From Lachnospiraceae bacterium (lineage in GTDB: Bacteria > Bacillota > Clostridia > Lachnospirales > Lachnospiraceae): a DNA stretch of 64,000 nucleotides. The translations under genes were made by a program, and so were the position numbers. Below the pieces are notes generated by a model. The model ran no database searches. It was not told the origin of the DNA and worked only from the letters and a program-made list of their open reading frames with translations. Positions 55,993 through 64,000 of the stretch are shown piece by piece. Position 1 is the first letter of the stretch; each line of letters opens with the position of its first letter. The stretch lies in contig WRAQ01000007.1 in assembly GCA_009780115.1 (NCBI GenBank), positions 22,425-86,424 on the forward strand, read 5' to 3'.

Positions 55993-58219
55993 ACTTTACG
56001 ATACCCTAAATGATCAGCAAAAAAAAGGCGTTTTTACAACGGAAGGCCCTGTTTTATTACTTGCGGGAGCCGGCTCCGGTAAAACTCGTGTCCTTACGAC
56101 CCGGGTAGCCTATTTGATTGAAGAAAAGGGAGTGAACCCGTGGAACATAATGGCGATTACATTTACCAACAAAGCTGCCGGCGAGATGAAAGAGCGGGTG
56201 GAAGATATGGTTGGTTTTGGTGCTGATAGTATCTGGGTGACTACCTTTCATTCTACATGTGTACGGATTCTTAAACGTTATGGTGATCGTTTAGGTTATG
56301 ATAGTACTTTTACTATTTACGATACTGATGACCAGAAAACGGTTATCAAAGAAATACTCAAGAAATTTCAGATTGATACGAAAACGCTTAAAGAAAGATA
56401 TTTTCTTTCGGCAATATCTAATGCGAAAAATGAGTTGATATCTCCCCAGGCTTATCATAAGGCAATTGGCGGTGATTTTAATAAAAGCCGTATTGCCAAA
56501 GTATATGAAGAATATCAAAATACTCTTAAGCGGAATAATGCAATGGATTTTGATGATTTAATTATGCAGACAGTTGAATTATTCAAAAATCACTCTGACA
56601 TCCTTGAGCAATATCAAGAACGCTTCCGTTATATTATGGTTGATGAATACCAAGACACCAATACTGCTCAATTCGCCTTAATCAGCCATCTTGCGGCGAA
56701 GTACCGGAATATTTGTGTTGTTGGTGATGATGACCAATCGATTTACAAGTTCCGTGGCGCCAATATCCGGAATATCCTTGATTTTGAAAAAGTTTATCCG
56801 GATGCGGTAGTGATCAAACTCGAGCAGAACTACCGCTCAACGCAAAATGTCCTGGATGCTGCCAATGCGGTTATTGGTAACAACCAAAGCCGAAAAGAAA
56901 AAGCTCTCTGGACAGAAAAGGGTGAGGGGAATAAGATTCATTTCCGGCAGTTTGACAATGCTTTTGAAGAAGCTGATTATATTACTGATGATATTTACAA
57001 AAAGCAAAAAGACGGCCTTATCCGCTATAGCGATTGTGCGGTTTTATTCCGGACTAATGCTCAGGCACGTTTAGTTGAAGAACGTTTTATTATCAGGGGT
57101 ATCCCCTATGATGTTGTTGGCGGCACCAATTTTTATGCCCGCCGGGAAATAAAAGACTTGCTTGCATATCTTAAGACAATCGAAAATGGCCGTGATGATA
57201 TAGCTGTCCGCCGGATTATTAATGTCCCGAAACGTGGTGTTGGTATGACATCAATCCAGCGCATAGTTGATTATGCCGACGAGCGGAATATTAATTTTTA
57301 CGATGCAATGCGTGAATCGGATCAGATTATCGGCTTAGGAAAAGCGGCGATGAAAATCACCGCGTTTACGACAATGATTCAAGCTTTCCGTAGTAAAATG
57401 GAATTATACGGTTTATCTGACTTAATTAAAGATGTTATCGAAACGACCGGTTATATTACGGAACTTGAAGCTTCAAATGAAGAAGATGCCCAGTCGCGTA
57501 TCGAAAATATCGATGAGCTTATCAGCAAAGTAGTTTCATTTGAAGAAAACAACCATGAAGCGACCCTTAGCGATTTCCTTGACGAGGTTGCTTTAGTAGC
57601 TGATATCGATCATGTCGTCGGGGAAAGCGGCCAGGTACTTTTGATGACTTTACATAGTGCTAAAGGTTTGGAGTTTCCGCATGTTTATATTGCCGGATTA
57701 GAAGACGGTGTTTTTCCAAGTTATATGAGTATCGCTTCCGAAGACCCGGAAGCAGAAATTGAAGAGGAACGTCGTCTTGCTTATGTCGGGATTACCCGGG
57801 CCGGGGATGATTTGACACTGACTTGTGCGAAACAGCGGATGGTTCGCGGCGAAACACAATACAATGCCGCAAGCCGGTTTTTGAAAGAAATTCCGCCGCC
57901 GCTTATGGATAACCGCCTTAGTACTTTCCGCAAGATGAAAGTCACGGTTCCGGTTAAAAATTATACTGCCCCGGAAAACAAACCATATGTCGCCGGCGGG
58001 GTATCGGCATTAAAAAGAGGCGGAATCGGCCAGGGGTTGCCGGTGATGGGGGCCAGTCCTGATTACATAGTTGGTGACAAGGTGGCACACATCAAATACG
58101 GTATCGGAATAGTTAGGGGTATTGAGCAGGGGGCAAAGGATTATCAGGTAACGGTTGATTTCGATACTGCCGGGCCCAAGATTATGTATGCCGCTTTTGC
58201 AAAACTTAAGAAAGTCTAA
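55985..58219 (+). CDS. pcrA: ATP-dependent DNA helicase PcrA/UvrD
   Basis: This 744-residue SF1A helicase has the N-terminal Q-motif LNDQQKKGV, Walker A LAGAGSGKTRVL near 32, motif Ia AITFTNKAAGEM near 61, motif II VDEYQDTN near 219, motif III GDDDQSIYKFRGA near 246, motif IV LEQNYRS near 280, motif V LMTLHSAKGLEFPHV near 555 and motif VI RRLAYVGITRAGDDL near 598. A C-terminal Tudor-like domain (about 690-740) binds RNA polymerase in relatives. It acts in repair and conflict resolution. The ATG at 55985 gives the canonical start. Earlier in-frame codons would overlap the superoxide reductase gene extensively. Confidence 0.96.
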   Translation: MNKLYDTLNDQQKKGVFTTEGPVLLLAGAGSGKTRVLTTRVAYLIEEKGVNPWNIMAITFTNKAAGEMKERVEDMVGFGADSIWVTTFHSTCVRILKRYGDRLGYDSTFTIYDTDDQKTVIKEILKKFQIDTKTLKERYFLSAISNAKNELISPQAYHKAIGGDFNKSRIAKVYEEYQNTLKRNNAMDFDDLIMQTVELFKNHSDILEQYQERFRYIMVDEYQDTNTAQFALISHLAAKYRNICVVGDDDQSIYKFRGANIRNILDFEKVYPDAVVIKLEQNYRSTQNVLDAANAVIGNNQSRKEKALWTEKGEGNKIHFRQFDNAFEEADYITDDIYKKQKDGLIRYSDCAVLFRTNAQARLVEERFIIRGIPYDVVGGTNFYARREIKDLLAYLKTIENGRDDIAVRRIINVPKRGVGMTSIQRIVDYADERNINFYDAMRESDQIIGLGKAAMKITAFTTMIQAFRSKMELYGLSDLIKDVIETTGYITELEASNEEDAQSRIENIDELISKVVSFEENNHEATLSDFLDEVALVADIDHVVGESGQVLLMTLHSAKGLEFPHVYIAGLEDGVFPSYMSIASEDPEAEIEEERRLAYVGITRAGDDLTLTCAKQRMVRGETQYNAASRFLKEIPPPLMDNRLSTFRKMKVTVPVKNYTAPENKPYVAGGVSALKRGGIGQGLPVMGASPDYIVGDKVAHIKYGIGIVRGIEQGAKDYQVTVDFDTAGPKIMYAAFAKLKKV

Positions 58220-58284
58220 AATATGTAAAAATATGGTAGAAAAATCTTTAGGTTAATGCTATAATATTAGAAGCAGCAGGCAAT

Positions 58285-58400
58285 CCCCGAAGGGCATGAT
58301 TTCTTTCGAAATCAGATATAATGTCGTTAATACATTATATCAGCGCGGTTTTAGTGCGCATCCCCCGGAGGGCATGATTTCTTTCGAAATCATGATATAA
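58285..58400 (+). repeat. Hairpin-rich duplicated element downstream of pcrA
   Basis: Two 36-39-bp near-identical copies (58285-58320 and 58362-58400) each contain the hairpin GATTTCTTTCGAAATC. Between them are the stems GATATAATG/CATTATATC and GCGC/GCGC. Unit spacing is 78 bp. The 290-nt gap contains no gene. Its function could be pcrA transcript processing or a structured RNA. Confidence 0.7.
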
Positions 58401-58509
58401 CATAAATTGCGAATAGTAACAAGACAGGCAGGAAACACTAAGCTATACAATTCACCGCTTCACAGTTTATGATTTCGGTACAACTACATTAGCAAAGAAA
58501 GGATAATAT

Positions 58510-58788
58510 ATGAAAAACAAGATAGAAGATGTTGTTGAGATGATTAAAACCCGCGATTTACATGATTTATTAAGCCGCAAGGAAGAAAAGAAAAAAGCTA
58601 ATACCTTAGTTTGGGTACTTGCTGTTATTGGTGCAATTGCCGCTGTTGCAGCGATTGCTTACGCTGTATACCATTATATGACCCCGGATTATTTTGAAGA
58701 TTTCGATGATGATTTCGATGATTTCGATGATGATTTCTTTGAAGATGATGATGATTTGGCAATTGAAGTACCGGATGATTTAGCGTAA
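58510..58788 (+). CDS. Small single-pass membrane protein with acidic tail
   Basis: This 92-residue protein was not assigned to a family. It has an amphipathic, charged N-terminus (1-29), one transmembrane helix (about 32-57, rich in Ala/Ile/Val) and a tail almost wholly made of Asp, Glu and Phe (FEDFDDDFDDFDDDFFEDDD). An AAAGGA site precedes the ATG. Its topology suggests an anchored acidic tail that could bind cations or basic partners. The same acidic-tail style occurs in the bactofilin at 25760, but no relationship is implied. Confidence 0.75.
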   Translation: MKNKIEDVVEMIKTRDLHDLLSRKEEKKKANTLVWVLAVIGAIAAVAAIAYAVYHYMTPDYFEDFDDDFDDFDDDFFEDDDDLAIEVPDDLA

Positions 58789-58821
58789 AAGCGTGAAGGA
58801 CAACTATCTTAATACAATTTT

Positions 58822-58852
58822 TAGGGCTGCCGTTTGATATGGTAGCCTTTGT
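58822..58852 (+). terminator. Weak hairpin terminator
   Basis: GGCTGCC pairs with GGTAGCC (one G-T wobble) followed by TTTGTCTT. It lies 34 nt after the small membrane protein gene and just before the preferred start of the next gene. Confidence 0.4.
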
Positions 58853-58862
58853 CTTGGAGAAT

Positions 58863-60215
58863 ATGAAAAAAGGGCAAACCCTAACGGGAAAAGTAATCAG
58901 GCTGGATTTTCCTAACCGCGGTATCGTTGAAACAGAGGCCGGTTATTGTGTTGTCAAAAATACTTTACCCGGGCAAATGATTACATTAACGATTAACAAG
59001 ATCCGCAAAAGCCTTCCTGAAGGGCGGCTTAAATCAATCGACCAAAAATCACCTTTAGAAATCACTTCAACCTGTCCGCATTTTGGAAAATGCGGTGGTT
59101 GTATCATGCAGAACTTACCTTATGACGAACAGTTACGAATCAAAGAAGAACAGTTAAGAAGGCTTCTTGATTTAGAAAATTTCACCGGGATTCACCCAAG
59201 CCCAAGACAATTTGGCTATCGCAACAAGATGGAATTTTCTTTTGGCGATGAGTATAAGGACGGGCCCCTTGCTTTGGGGATGCACCGGCGTGAAAGCTTT
59301 TATGATATTGTTACGGTTGATGAATGCCAGCTAGTAGATGAAGATTACCGGCGGATATTGCAGTACACCCGCGAATATTTTGCGGGCTATTCTCATTATC
59401 ACCGGATGAAACATTTAGGCTTCCTGCGCCATCTTTTAATTAGAAAAGCCGCTAGAACTGAAGAAATATTAATCGCTTTAGTTACTACATCCCAAGAAAA
59501 TCACGATTTGACCGGATGGGTAAAAGGCTTACTCGAACTTGGATTGACTGGACAGGTCAATGGAATTTTGCATATAATTAATGATTCGGTTGCTGATATA
59601 GTCCGCGCTGATGAACTGAAAATCATTTATGGGCAAGATTGGTTTTATGAAGATATCCTGGGGCTCCGGTTTAAGATTACCGCTTTTTCTTTTTTTCAAA
59701 CTAATTCATTAGGGGCGGAAGTGCTTTATGAGATAGCGCGAGAGTATATCGGCGATATAAAAAGCTTGGATATTAATCAGCATAAACCAATTATCTATGA
59801 TTTATATTGCGGGACCGGAACCATCACTCAATTGCTTGCCCCGATTGCCGAAAAAGTAATCGGCGTTGATATTGTTGAAGAAGCTATTATTGCTGCCTGT
59901 GAAAATGCGAAGTTAAATGGTTTACATAACTGTGAGTTTATAGCCGGTGACGTCCTGAAAGTGCTTGATGATATCAAGGAAAAGCCGGATTTTATCGTTC
60001 TTGACCCACCCCGCGATGGCCTTCACCCTAAAGCCTTGAAAAAAATCCTGGCTTACGATATCCCCCGGCTTCTTTATATTTCTTGTAAACCTACCAGCCT
60101 TAACCGTGACCTCAAAGAGTTTGCCGCTTATGGATATACCGTTAGCCGGGCGGCGGCAGTTGACTTATTTCCCGCGACCGGGAATGTTGAGGTGGTGTGT
60201 TTGTTGGCGAAGTAG
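58863..60215 (+). CDS. rlmD: 23S rRNA (uracil-5-)-methyltransferase, RlmD/RlmCD family
   Basis: This 450-residue protein has an N-terminal TRAM domain (about 3-55), an iron-sulfur cluster motif CPHFGKCGGC near 72, SAM-binding motifs YDLYCGTGTITQ near 312 and VIGVDIVEEAI near 331, LDPPRDGLHPKAL near 377 and the catalytic Cys in YISCKPTSL near 403. It methylates U at C5 in 23S rRNA. The ATG at 58863 is chosen because GGAGA lies just before it. An ATG eight codons earlier lacks a ribosome site and overlaps a hairpin. Confidence 0.93.
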   Translation: MKKGQTLTGKVIRLDFPNRGIVETEAGYCVVKNTLPGQMITLTINKIRKSLPEGRLKSIDQKSPLEITSTCPHFGKCGGCIMQNLPYDEQLRIKEEQLRRLLDLENFTGIHPSPRQFGYRNKMEFSFGDEYKDGPLALGMHRRESFYDIVTVDECQLVDEDYRRILQYTREYFAGYSHYHRMKHLGFLRHLLIRKAARTEEILIALVTTSQENHDLTGWVKGLLELGLTGQVNGILHIINDSVADIVRADELKIIYGQDWFYEDILGLRFKITAFSFFQTNSLGAEVLYEIAREYIGDIKSLDINQHKPIIYDLYCGTGTITQLLAPIAEKVIGVDIVEEAIIAACENAKLNGLHNCEFIAGDVLKVLDDIKEKPDFIVLDPPRDGLHPKALKKILAYDIPRLLYISCKPTSLNRDLKEFAAYGYTVSRAAAVDLFPATGNVEVVCLLAK

Positions 60216-60224
60216 GATTATTCA

Positions 60225-60436
60225 TTACTTAAGCTGCTGTTTATTTTCAAAAAATCCTGCCCAAGGGTCAGCTTTCTTGATTCGCCGAAGTGCCGCTGCC
60301 ATATTGATGCCATCAGGGGCAATTTTTGTTAATTCATCCCATGCAATTGGCATTGAAACCGCCGCCCCCGACCTTGCCCTAAGCGAGTAGGGTGCGATAC
60401 TGGTTGCGCCCCGGCCATTCCGTTGCCAATCAACAT
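60225..60436 (-). pseudogene. ligD: Out-of-frame 3' end of ligD
   Basis: After the ligD codons for SGKIM, a shifted frame reads DWQRNGRGATSIAPYSLRAR, then AVSMPIAWDEL, ending LK at a TAA at 60225-60227. These are the expected last motifs of the LigD polymerase domain. The whole span 60225-62815 is 2591 nt, one short of a multiple of three, which points to a single-base deletion near 60427-60436 (or a sequencing error). Confidence 0.88.
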
Positions 60437-62815
60437 AATCTTGCCGGAGCGTTTTATTTTGCGCGAATTACTGGTATAACGGTCCGGCCACTTGCTTTCC
60501 ATTACTTGCACCACCGACTTGGCAAATTCTTTTACTTTATCCCAAGTTGCAACCGGCTTAATTGGGACAACGACATGATAACCTTTACCCCCGCTGGTTT
60601 TTAGGTAAGCATTTAAAGAAAGCTCATTTAAAATTGCGCGCAAATCCTTTACCCCCAGACGGATTGTTTTTAAGTCCATACCTTCATCAGGGTCCAAATC
60701 AAAGACAACCAAATCCGGATTTTCCATTTTCATTGCCTTGCTGCCCCAGCTATGAAATTCAAGTGTCCCCATTTGCGTTTCCGATATTAATCCGGTGATA
60801 TCTTTTATATAAAAATAATCATCTTTTGAAGTTTCGTTGCCGGGCGGCACTTTTTTGCCCTTTTCATTGGAAGCCGGGATTTCAACAGTAAAGATACCAT
60901 GGCGGCCAGGCTCGGGGTGCTTTTTGTAAAAGCAAGCACCACCCTCAACACCTTTAGGGCAACGGACGATACTTAGTATCCGGCCTTCAACATAAGGGAG
61001 CATTTTTTCTGCTACTTGCTCATAATAGCGGATTACGTCTATTTTGGTGATTTCCGGGTCTTCGAAAATTACCTTATCAGGGTTACTGATTTTGATATCT
61101 TGAACTGTGATGCCGGTTTTATCCATAACTTTTTCTTTCCCGTCATTTTCTGTTTTCTTAACGCCTGCTTTCCCGCCGCCTTCTGTCTTTTTAACGTCTG
61201 CTTCCGCGGCAACTTCCCGCCTGACTTCCTTAGCTTCTTTATCTATCCGGATTCCCTTAAAACTTGCCTGCCGTAATTGATTTTCTTTCGTCCATTCGGC
61301 GAACTTAATCTCTGCGACCAATGATGGCCTAAGCCAGACGATATTTTCATCAGTCCTTTCTTTTGGGGCTGTTTGGAAAGGAGTAGTTTTTCTTTTTAAG
61401 CTGTTAAATTTAGTCAATAGTTCTTTTGCGCTTTGCTCTGTGAAACCGGTTCCGGTCCGGCCGGCATATATTAAGTTTCCATCCTCATAATATCCTAATA
61501 ATAACGAGCTAACTCCCCGAATACTTTTTTCTGAAATCGTATAGCCGCCGATTACAAATTCCTGCCGCCGGTCACATTTTATTTTTATCCACTCATTACT
61601 TCTTGTACCGGTATAAATAGAATCGGCCATTTTGCCGATTATCCCTTCCATTTTTAGTTTGGTTGCAATCGCCAGGCTTTCTTCCCCGGCGTTGGTACCC
61701 TTAGTATCCTGAACGTGGCGGCTATAATGAATATTTTCCGGGGCATCTTTTAACAGAGATTCTAATTTTTCTTTTCGCCGGATAAGCGGCTGATTACGTA
61801 AATCAACCCCGTCAAGGGCGAGAAGGTCGAAAGCAATATAAACCAGGTCTTTTCCTGTGGGATTTTTAAGATAATTCTGTAATGCTTGAAAATCAGTGCG
61901 GCCTGTTTCATCGGTGACAGCCATTTCACCGTCAAGCACCAGCGAGCGGCCATTGGCAAGACTGATAAGTGATTCAGTGACACTAAGGAAACGGTCGGAG
62001 TAATCGTGATCATTCCTTGTTTGCAATCTGGCTTTATTATCTTCGATATAACTAATAATTCGATAACCGTCATATTTAAATTCATAAAGCCAATTTTTGC
62101 CGTCGGGTACTGCATTTACCAATTTAGCCAATTGGATTCCGGTAGTTTTGAAAGGGTTAGGCGCGGATTTTTTCCGACTTTTTTTTGTACCGGTAACTTT
62201 TTTCGCCCCGATGTTTTTTGCTGGTTGCGCCCCGGCTTCGATTTCCGCCATTGTCCGCCCGGTTGTTATGCTTAAGGTATAATCAGAAATTCCGGCCGAA
62301 TCCCCGGAATACTCATCTTTGTCCTTGATTAGAAGCCAATTATTTTGTTCTTTATCACTATCATCGTCTTTTTTTAAACGCACCAGCGCCCACCGGCCCT
62401 TTAACCGGCTGCCTTCTAAGGTAAACTTAAGCGAACCCTTCTTAAGGCCTGCACCCATATCGGAGTAAGGCTCATAATAACCCTCGTCCCAAATCATCAC
62501 TGTGCCGCCGCCATATTCCCCTTTGGGGATCGTACCCTCGAAATGCCGGTACTCTAGCGGATGGTCTTCAACATGAATCGCCAGGCGTTTGTCACTTGGT
62601 AAAAAGGAAGGCCCTTTCGGCACCGCCCAACTAAGCATCACCCCGCCCCACTCAAGGCGCAGGTCATAATGCTCTCTGCTTGCCATATGATGCTGGACGA
62701 CAAAGTGTAACTTATCTTTGACTTTCTCACTTTGCCCGATATCACTATCGCCTTCCGGTTCGCTGGTCTTTTCAAAGTCCCGTTTTTTATTGTATTTTTT
62801 GAGTTTTTCTGCCAT
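60329..62815 (-). CDS. ligD: Multifunctional DNA ligase D (PE-ligase-polymerase), 3' frameshift
   Basis: This 828-residue reading frame has a 3'-phosphoesterase domain (about 30-170, HFVVQHHMASREHYDLRLEW), an ATP-dependent ligase domain with the adenylated Lys in YEFKYDGYR near 247, a low-complexity Lys/Glu linker (about 520-560), and an archaeo-eukaryotic primase-type polymerase domain with FDLDPDEG near 715. LigD repairs double-strand breaks with Ku. No ku gene is in the window. The frame leaves the family sequence after SGKIM: the last ~25 residues are out of frame, and the true C-terminus continues in another frame (see the separate entry). Convergent with rlmD. Confidence 0.9.
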   Translation of the reverse strand: MAEKLKKYNKKRDFEKTSEPEGDSDIGQSEKVKDKLHFVVQHHMASREHYDLRLEWGGVMLSWAVPKGPSFLPSDKRLAIHVEDHPLEYRHFEGTIPKGEYGGGTVMIWDEGYYEPYSDMGAGLKKGSLKFTLEGSRLKGRWALVRLKKDDDSDKEQNNWLLIKDKDEYSGDSAGISDYTLSITTGRTMAEIEAGAQPAKNIGAKKVTGTKKSRKKSAPNPFKTTGIQLAKLVNAVPDGKNWLYEFKYDGYRIISYIEDNKARLQTRNDHDYSDRFLSVTESLISLANGRSLVLDGEMAVTDETGRTDFQALQNYLKNPTGKDLVYIAFDLLALDGVDLRNQPLIRRKEKLESLLKDAPENIHYSRHVQDTKGTNAGEESLAIATKLKMEGIIGKMADSIYTGTRSNEWIKIKCDRRQEFVIGGYTISEKSIRGVSSLLLGYYEDGNLIYAGRTGTGFTEQSAKELLTKFNSLKRKTTPFQTAPKERTDENIVWLRPSLVAEIKFAEWTKENQLRQASFKGIRIDKEAKEVRREVAAEADVKKTEGGGKAGVKKTENDGKEKVMDKTGITVQDIKISNPDKVIFEDPEITKIDVIRYYEQVAEKMLPYVEGRILSIVRCPKGVEGGACFYKKHPEPGRHGIFTVEIPASNEKGKKVPPGNETSKDDYFYIKDITGLISETQMGTLEFHSWGSKAMKMENPDLVVFDLDPDEGMDLKTIRLGVKDLRAILNELSLNAYLKTSGGKGYHVVVPIKPVATWDKVKEFAKSVVQVMESKWPDRYTSNSRKIKRSGKIMLIGNGMAGAQPVSHPTRLGQGRGRRFQCQLHGMN

Positions 62816-62863
62816 AATACGGATATTGTTTCCTTAATTTTTTTGTTTATACACAAATATAAT

Positions 62864-62980
62864 GGCTAAGTCAGGCAATAAACTCTCTCTGTCGCTGCGG
62901 TCTAATTGGTTCCAATGAACATTCTCTTAGGGATAGAAGGCGGCCTAAGGCTCCTGCGAGATGTTTTTGCCTCCTTAGCC
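62864..62980 (-). repeat. Interspersed element family A, copy 3 (inverted)
   Basis: In the minus orientation it carries the core CCTTAGGCCGCCTTCT and CCAATTAGACCGCAGCGACA. Outer arms GGCTAAG-tc-AGGCAA and TTGCCT-cc-TTAGCC pair over about 13 bp. It lies between ligD and the tryptophanase-family gene. The rest of that 295-nt gap holds the promoter and leader below. Confidence 0.82.
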
Positions 62981-62989
62981 TTATTTCAC

Positions 62990-63019
62990 TTGACAATCAC
63001 AAAGCGGTTAAGGTAAAAT
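62990..63019 (+). promoter_or_regulatory. Sigma-A promoter of the tryptophanase-family gene
   Basis: TTGACA (62990-62995), 18-bp spacer, TAAAAT (63014-63019). The ~85-nt leader can fold into TTTAGC/GCTAAA enclosing GCATTAATGC, and into CGGG/CCCG enclosing CATAA/TTATG near 63056-63080. No leader peptide was found. Confidence 0.65.
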
Positions 63020-63110
63020 TAGTTTAGCAGTTAAACGCATTAATGCGCTAAAGTACGGGTCTCATAATAATTATGCCCGAAATCATTTAATACCCACAAG
63101 GAGGCCCAAG

Positions 63111-64000
63111 ATGGCTAATATCAAATACTACACCGAGGAGAATATCCCCCTCGAGATGCACAAAGTCCGTATTATTCAAAAACTCCACCTTCTTCCGATT
63201 GAAGACCGTTTAAATTCATTAAATGATGCCGGTTTTAATACATTTTTATTAAAGAACCGTGATGTTTTTCTTGATATGCTGACAGACAGCGGAGTAAATG
63301 CGATGAGTGACCGCCAACAGGCGGCGATGCTGATTGCTGATGACAGTTATGCCGGTTCGGAAACTTATTATCGTTTGGAAAAAAAACTAACAGAAATATT
63401 TAATACGAAACTGTTTCTTCCTGTCCATCAAGGCCGGGCGGCAGAAAATATCATCAACCGCTCCCTGATTAAACCAGGTGATACCGTTTTGATGAACTAT
63501 CATTTCACGACCTCTAAGTCACACGTTACCGTTAACGGCGGACGAGTCGAGGAGCTTATTTCTGATGCCGGGATTGAGGAAGAAAGCAACCTGCCCTTTA
63601 AAGGAAATATGGATATTGACAAGTTAAACGAAGCGATTAGCCGTCTTGGCGCTGAAAATATTCCTTATGTCCGGATTGAAGTTGGCACCAACTTAATCGG
63701 CGGGCAGCCGGTTTCAATTCAAAATATGCGTGATGTAGTAGCAATTTGCAAAAAACACAATATCATTTCGCTGTTGGATGCCTCACTTCTTGCCGACAAT
63801 CTCCATTTCATCAAAGAGAGGGAAGAAGAGTTTAAAGCAAGTTCGATTCTGGAAATAACCCAAGCGATTGCGGAATTATTTGATTTAATCTATTTCTCAG
63901 CCCGCAAATTAGGGTCGGCGCGGGGCGGCGGGATACTTACGTCAAACGATGAAATGTTCTTAAAAATGCGCGAATTAATACCGCTGTTCGAAGGCTTTCT
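63111..64000 (+). CDS. Tryptophanase/tyrosine phenol-lyase family PLP enzyme, 3'-truncated
   Basis: The frame is open to the window end (296 codons seen). It has strong AAGGAGG upstream of the ATG. Residues match the beta-eliminating lyase family: SDRQQAAMLIADDSYAGSE near 64, FLPVHQGRAAENI near 102, PGDTVLMNYHFTTSKSHV near 124, VEVGTN-like IEVGTNLIGGQP near 188, LLDASLLADN near 222 and the PLP-Lys region FSARKLGSARGGG near 263. TnaA itself has SKKD at that site, so this is a divergent member. Family enzymes cleave Trp or Tyr to indole or phenol, pyruvate and ammonia. The exact substrate cannot be decided here. Confidence 0.88.
   Translation, partial: MANIKYYTEENIPLEMHKVRIIQKLHLLPIEDRLNSLNDAGFNTFLLKNRDVFLDMLTDSGVNAMSDRQQAAMLIADDSYAGSETYYRLEKKLTEIFNTKLFLPVHQGRAAENIINRSLIKPGDTVLMNYHFTTSKSHVTVNGGRVEELISDAGIEEESNLPFKGNMDIDKLNEAISRLGAENIPYVRIEVGTNLIGGQPVSIQNMRDVVAICKKHNIISLLDASLLADNLHFIKEREEEFKASSILEITQAIAELFDLIYFSARKLGSARGGGILTSNDEMFLKMRELIPLFEGF

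Noticed and set aside
63020..63110. Tryptophan-type leader peptide or riboswitch before the tryptophanase-family gene
   Set aside because: Stems are present, but no short Trp-containing reading frame and no known riboswitch core could be found by eye.

Overview
The window looks like the chromosome of a spore-forming, anaerobic Firmicute of the class Clostridia. The evidence is a class I desulfoferrodoxin/superoxide reductase, SpoIIP, a SigK-type sporulation sigma factor, HD-GYP proteins, and the conserved blocks pyrH-frr-uppS-cdsA-dxr-rseP and spoIIP-lepA-hemW. No rRNA, tRNA, insertion sequence, prophage or CRISPR array was seen. Species cannot be fixed from the sequence.

Region 1 (1-18562, + strand) is the right part of a hybrid PKS/NRPS cluster. 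It holds a PKS chain cut by the window edge (DH-KR-ACP-alpha/beta hydrolase), a free alpha/beta hydrolase, a small BtrH-N-like protein, a four-module NRPS (A-T-C-A-T-C-A-T-C-A-T) with no thioesterase, and a second, larger BtrH-N-like protein. Spacing is tight (1-nt overlap, then gaps of 14-28 nt), so this is one transcription unit. The first A domain lacks the Asp that binds an alpha-amino group, so the line probably starts with a carboxylic acid rather than an amino acid. By hand-read codes the next residues are Asn, Phe and an unassigned hydrophobic residue. This is the strongest candidate for an undescribed system here.

Region 2 (18572-24644, - strand) holds an M20 metallopeptidase, a DrrAB-like ABC exporter with its TetR repressor and two matching 17-bp operator-like sites, an HD-GYP protein and a double-GNAT acetyltransferase. 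The exporter could serve the cluster, but that is inference.

Region 3 (24776-38645) is largely housekeeping: polysaccharide deacetylase, bactofilin, UMP kinase, ribosome recycling factor, UppS, CdsA, Dxr, RseP, SpoIIP, LepA and HemW. It is interrupted by an unrecognised 521-residue protein preceded by a probable structured small RNA with its own promoter and terminator.

Region 4 (38660-46099) is a two-component system divergent from a MacB-like ABC/FtsX transporter and a secreted serine hydrolase. Region 5 (46219-52580) holds SigK, a degenerate HD protein, a lone PilT, a Cys-rich bacteriocin-like peptide, a large solute-binding lipoprotein and a stand-alone LytTR regulator. Region 6 (52749-64000) holds ComM, DprA, superoxide reductase, PcrA, an acidic-tailed membrane protein, an RlmD-type methyltransferase, LigD with a 3' frameshift, and the start of a tryptophanase-family gene.

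Across the housekeeping part there are interspersed elements that annotation would miss. Family A (about 100-117 bp; three full copies plus one arm) has a conserved core and outer arms that differ in sequence between copies yet stay self-complementary. Family B lies just upstream of dxr and hemW. A third hairpin repeat lies downstream of pcrA.
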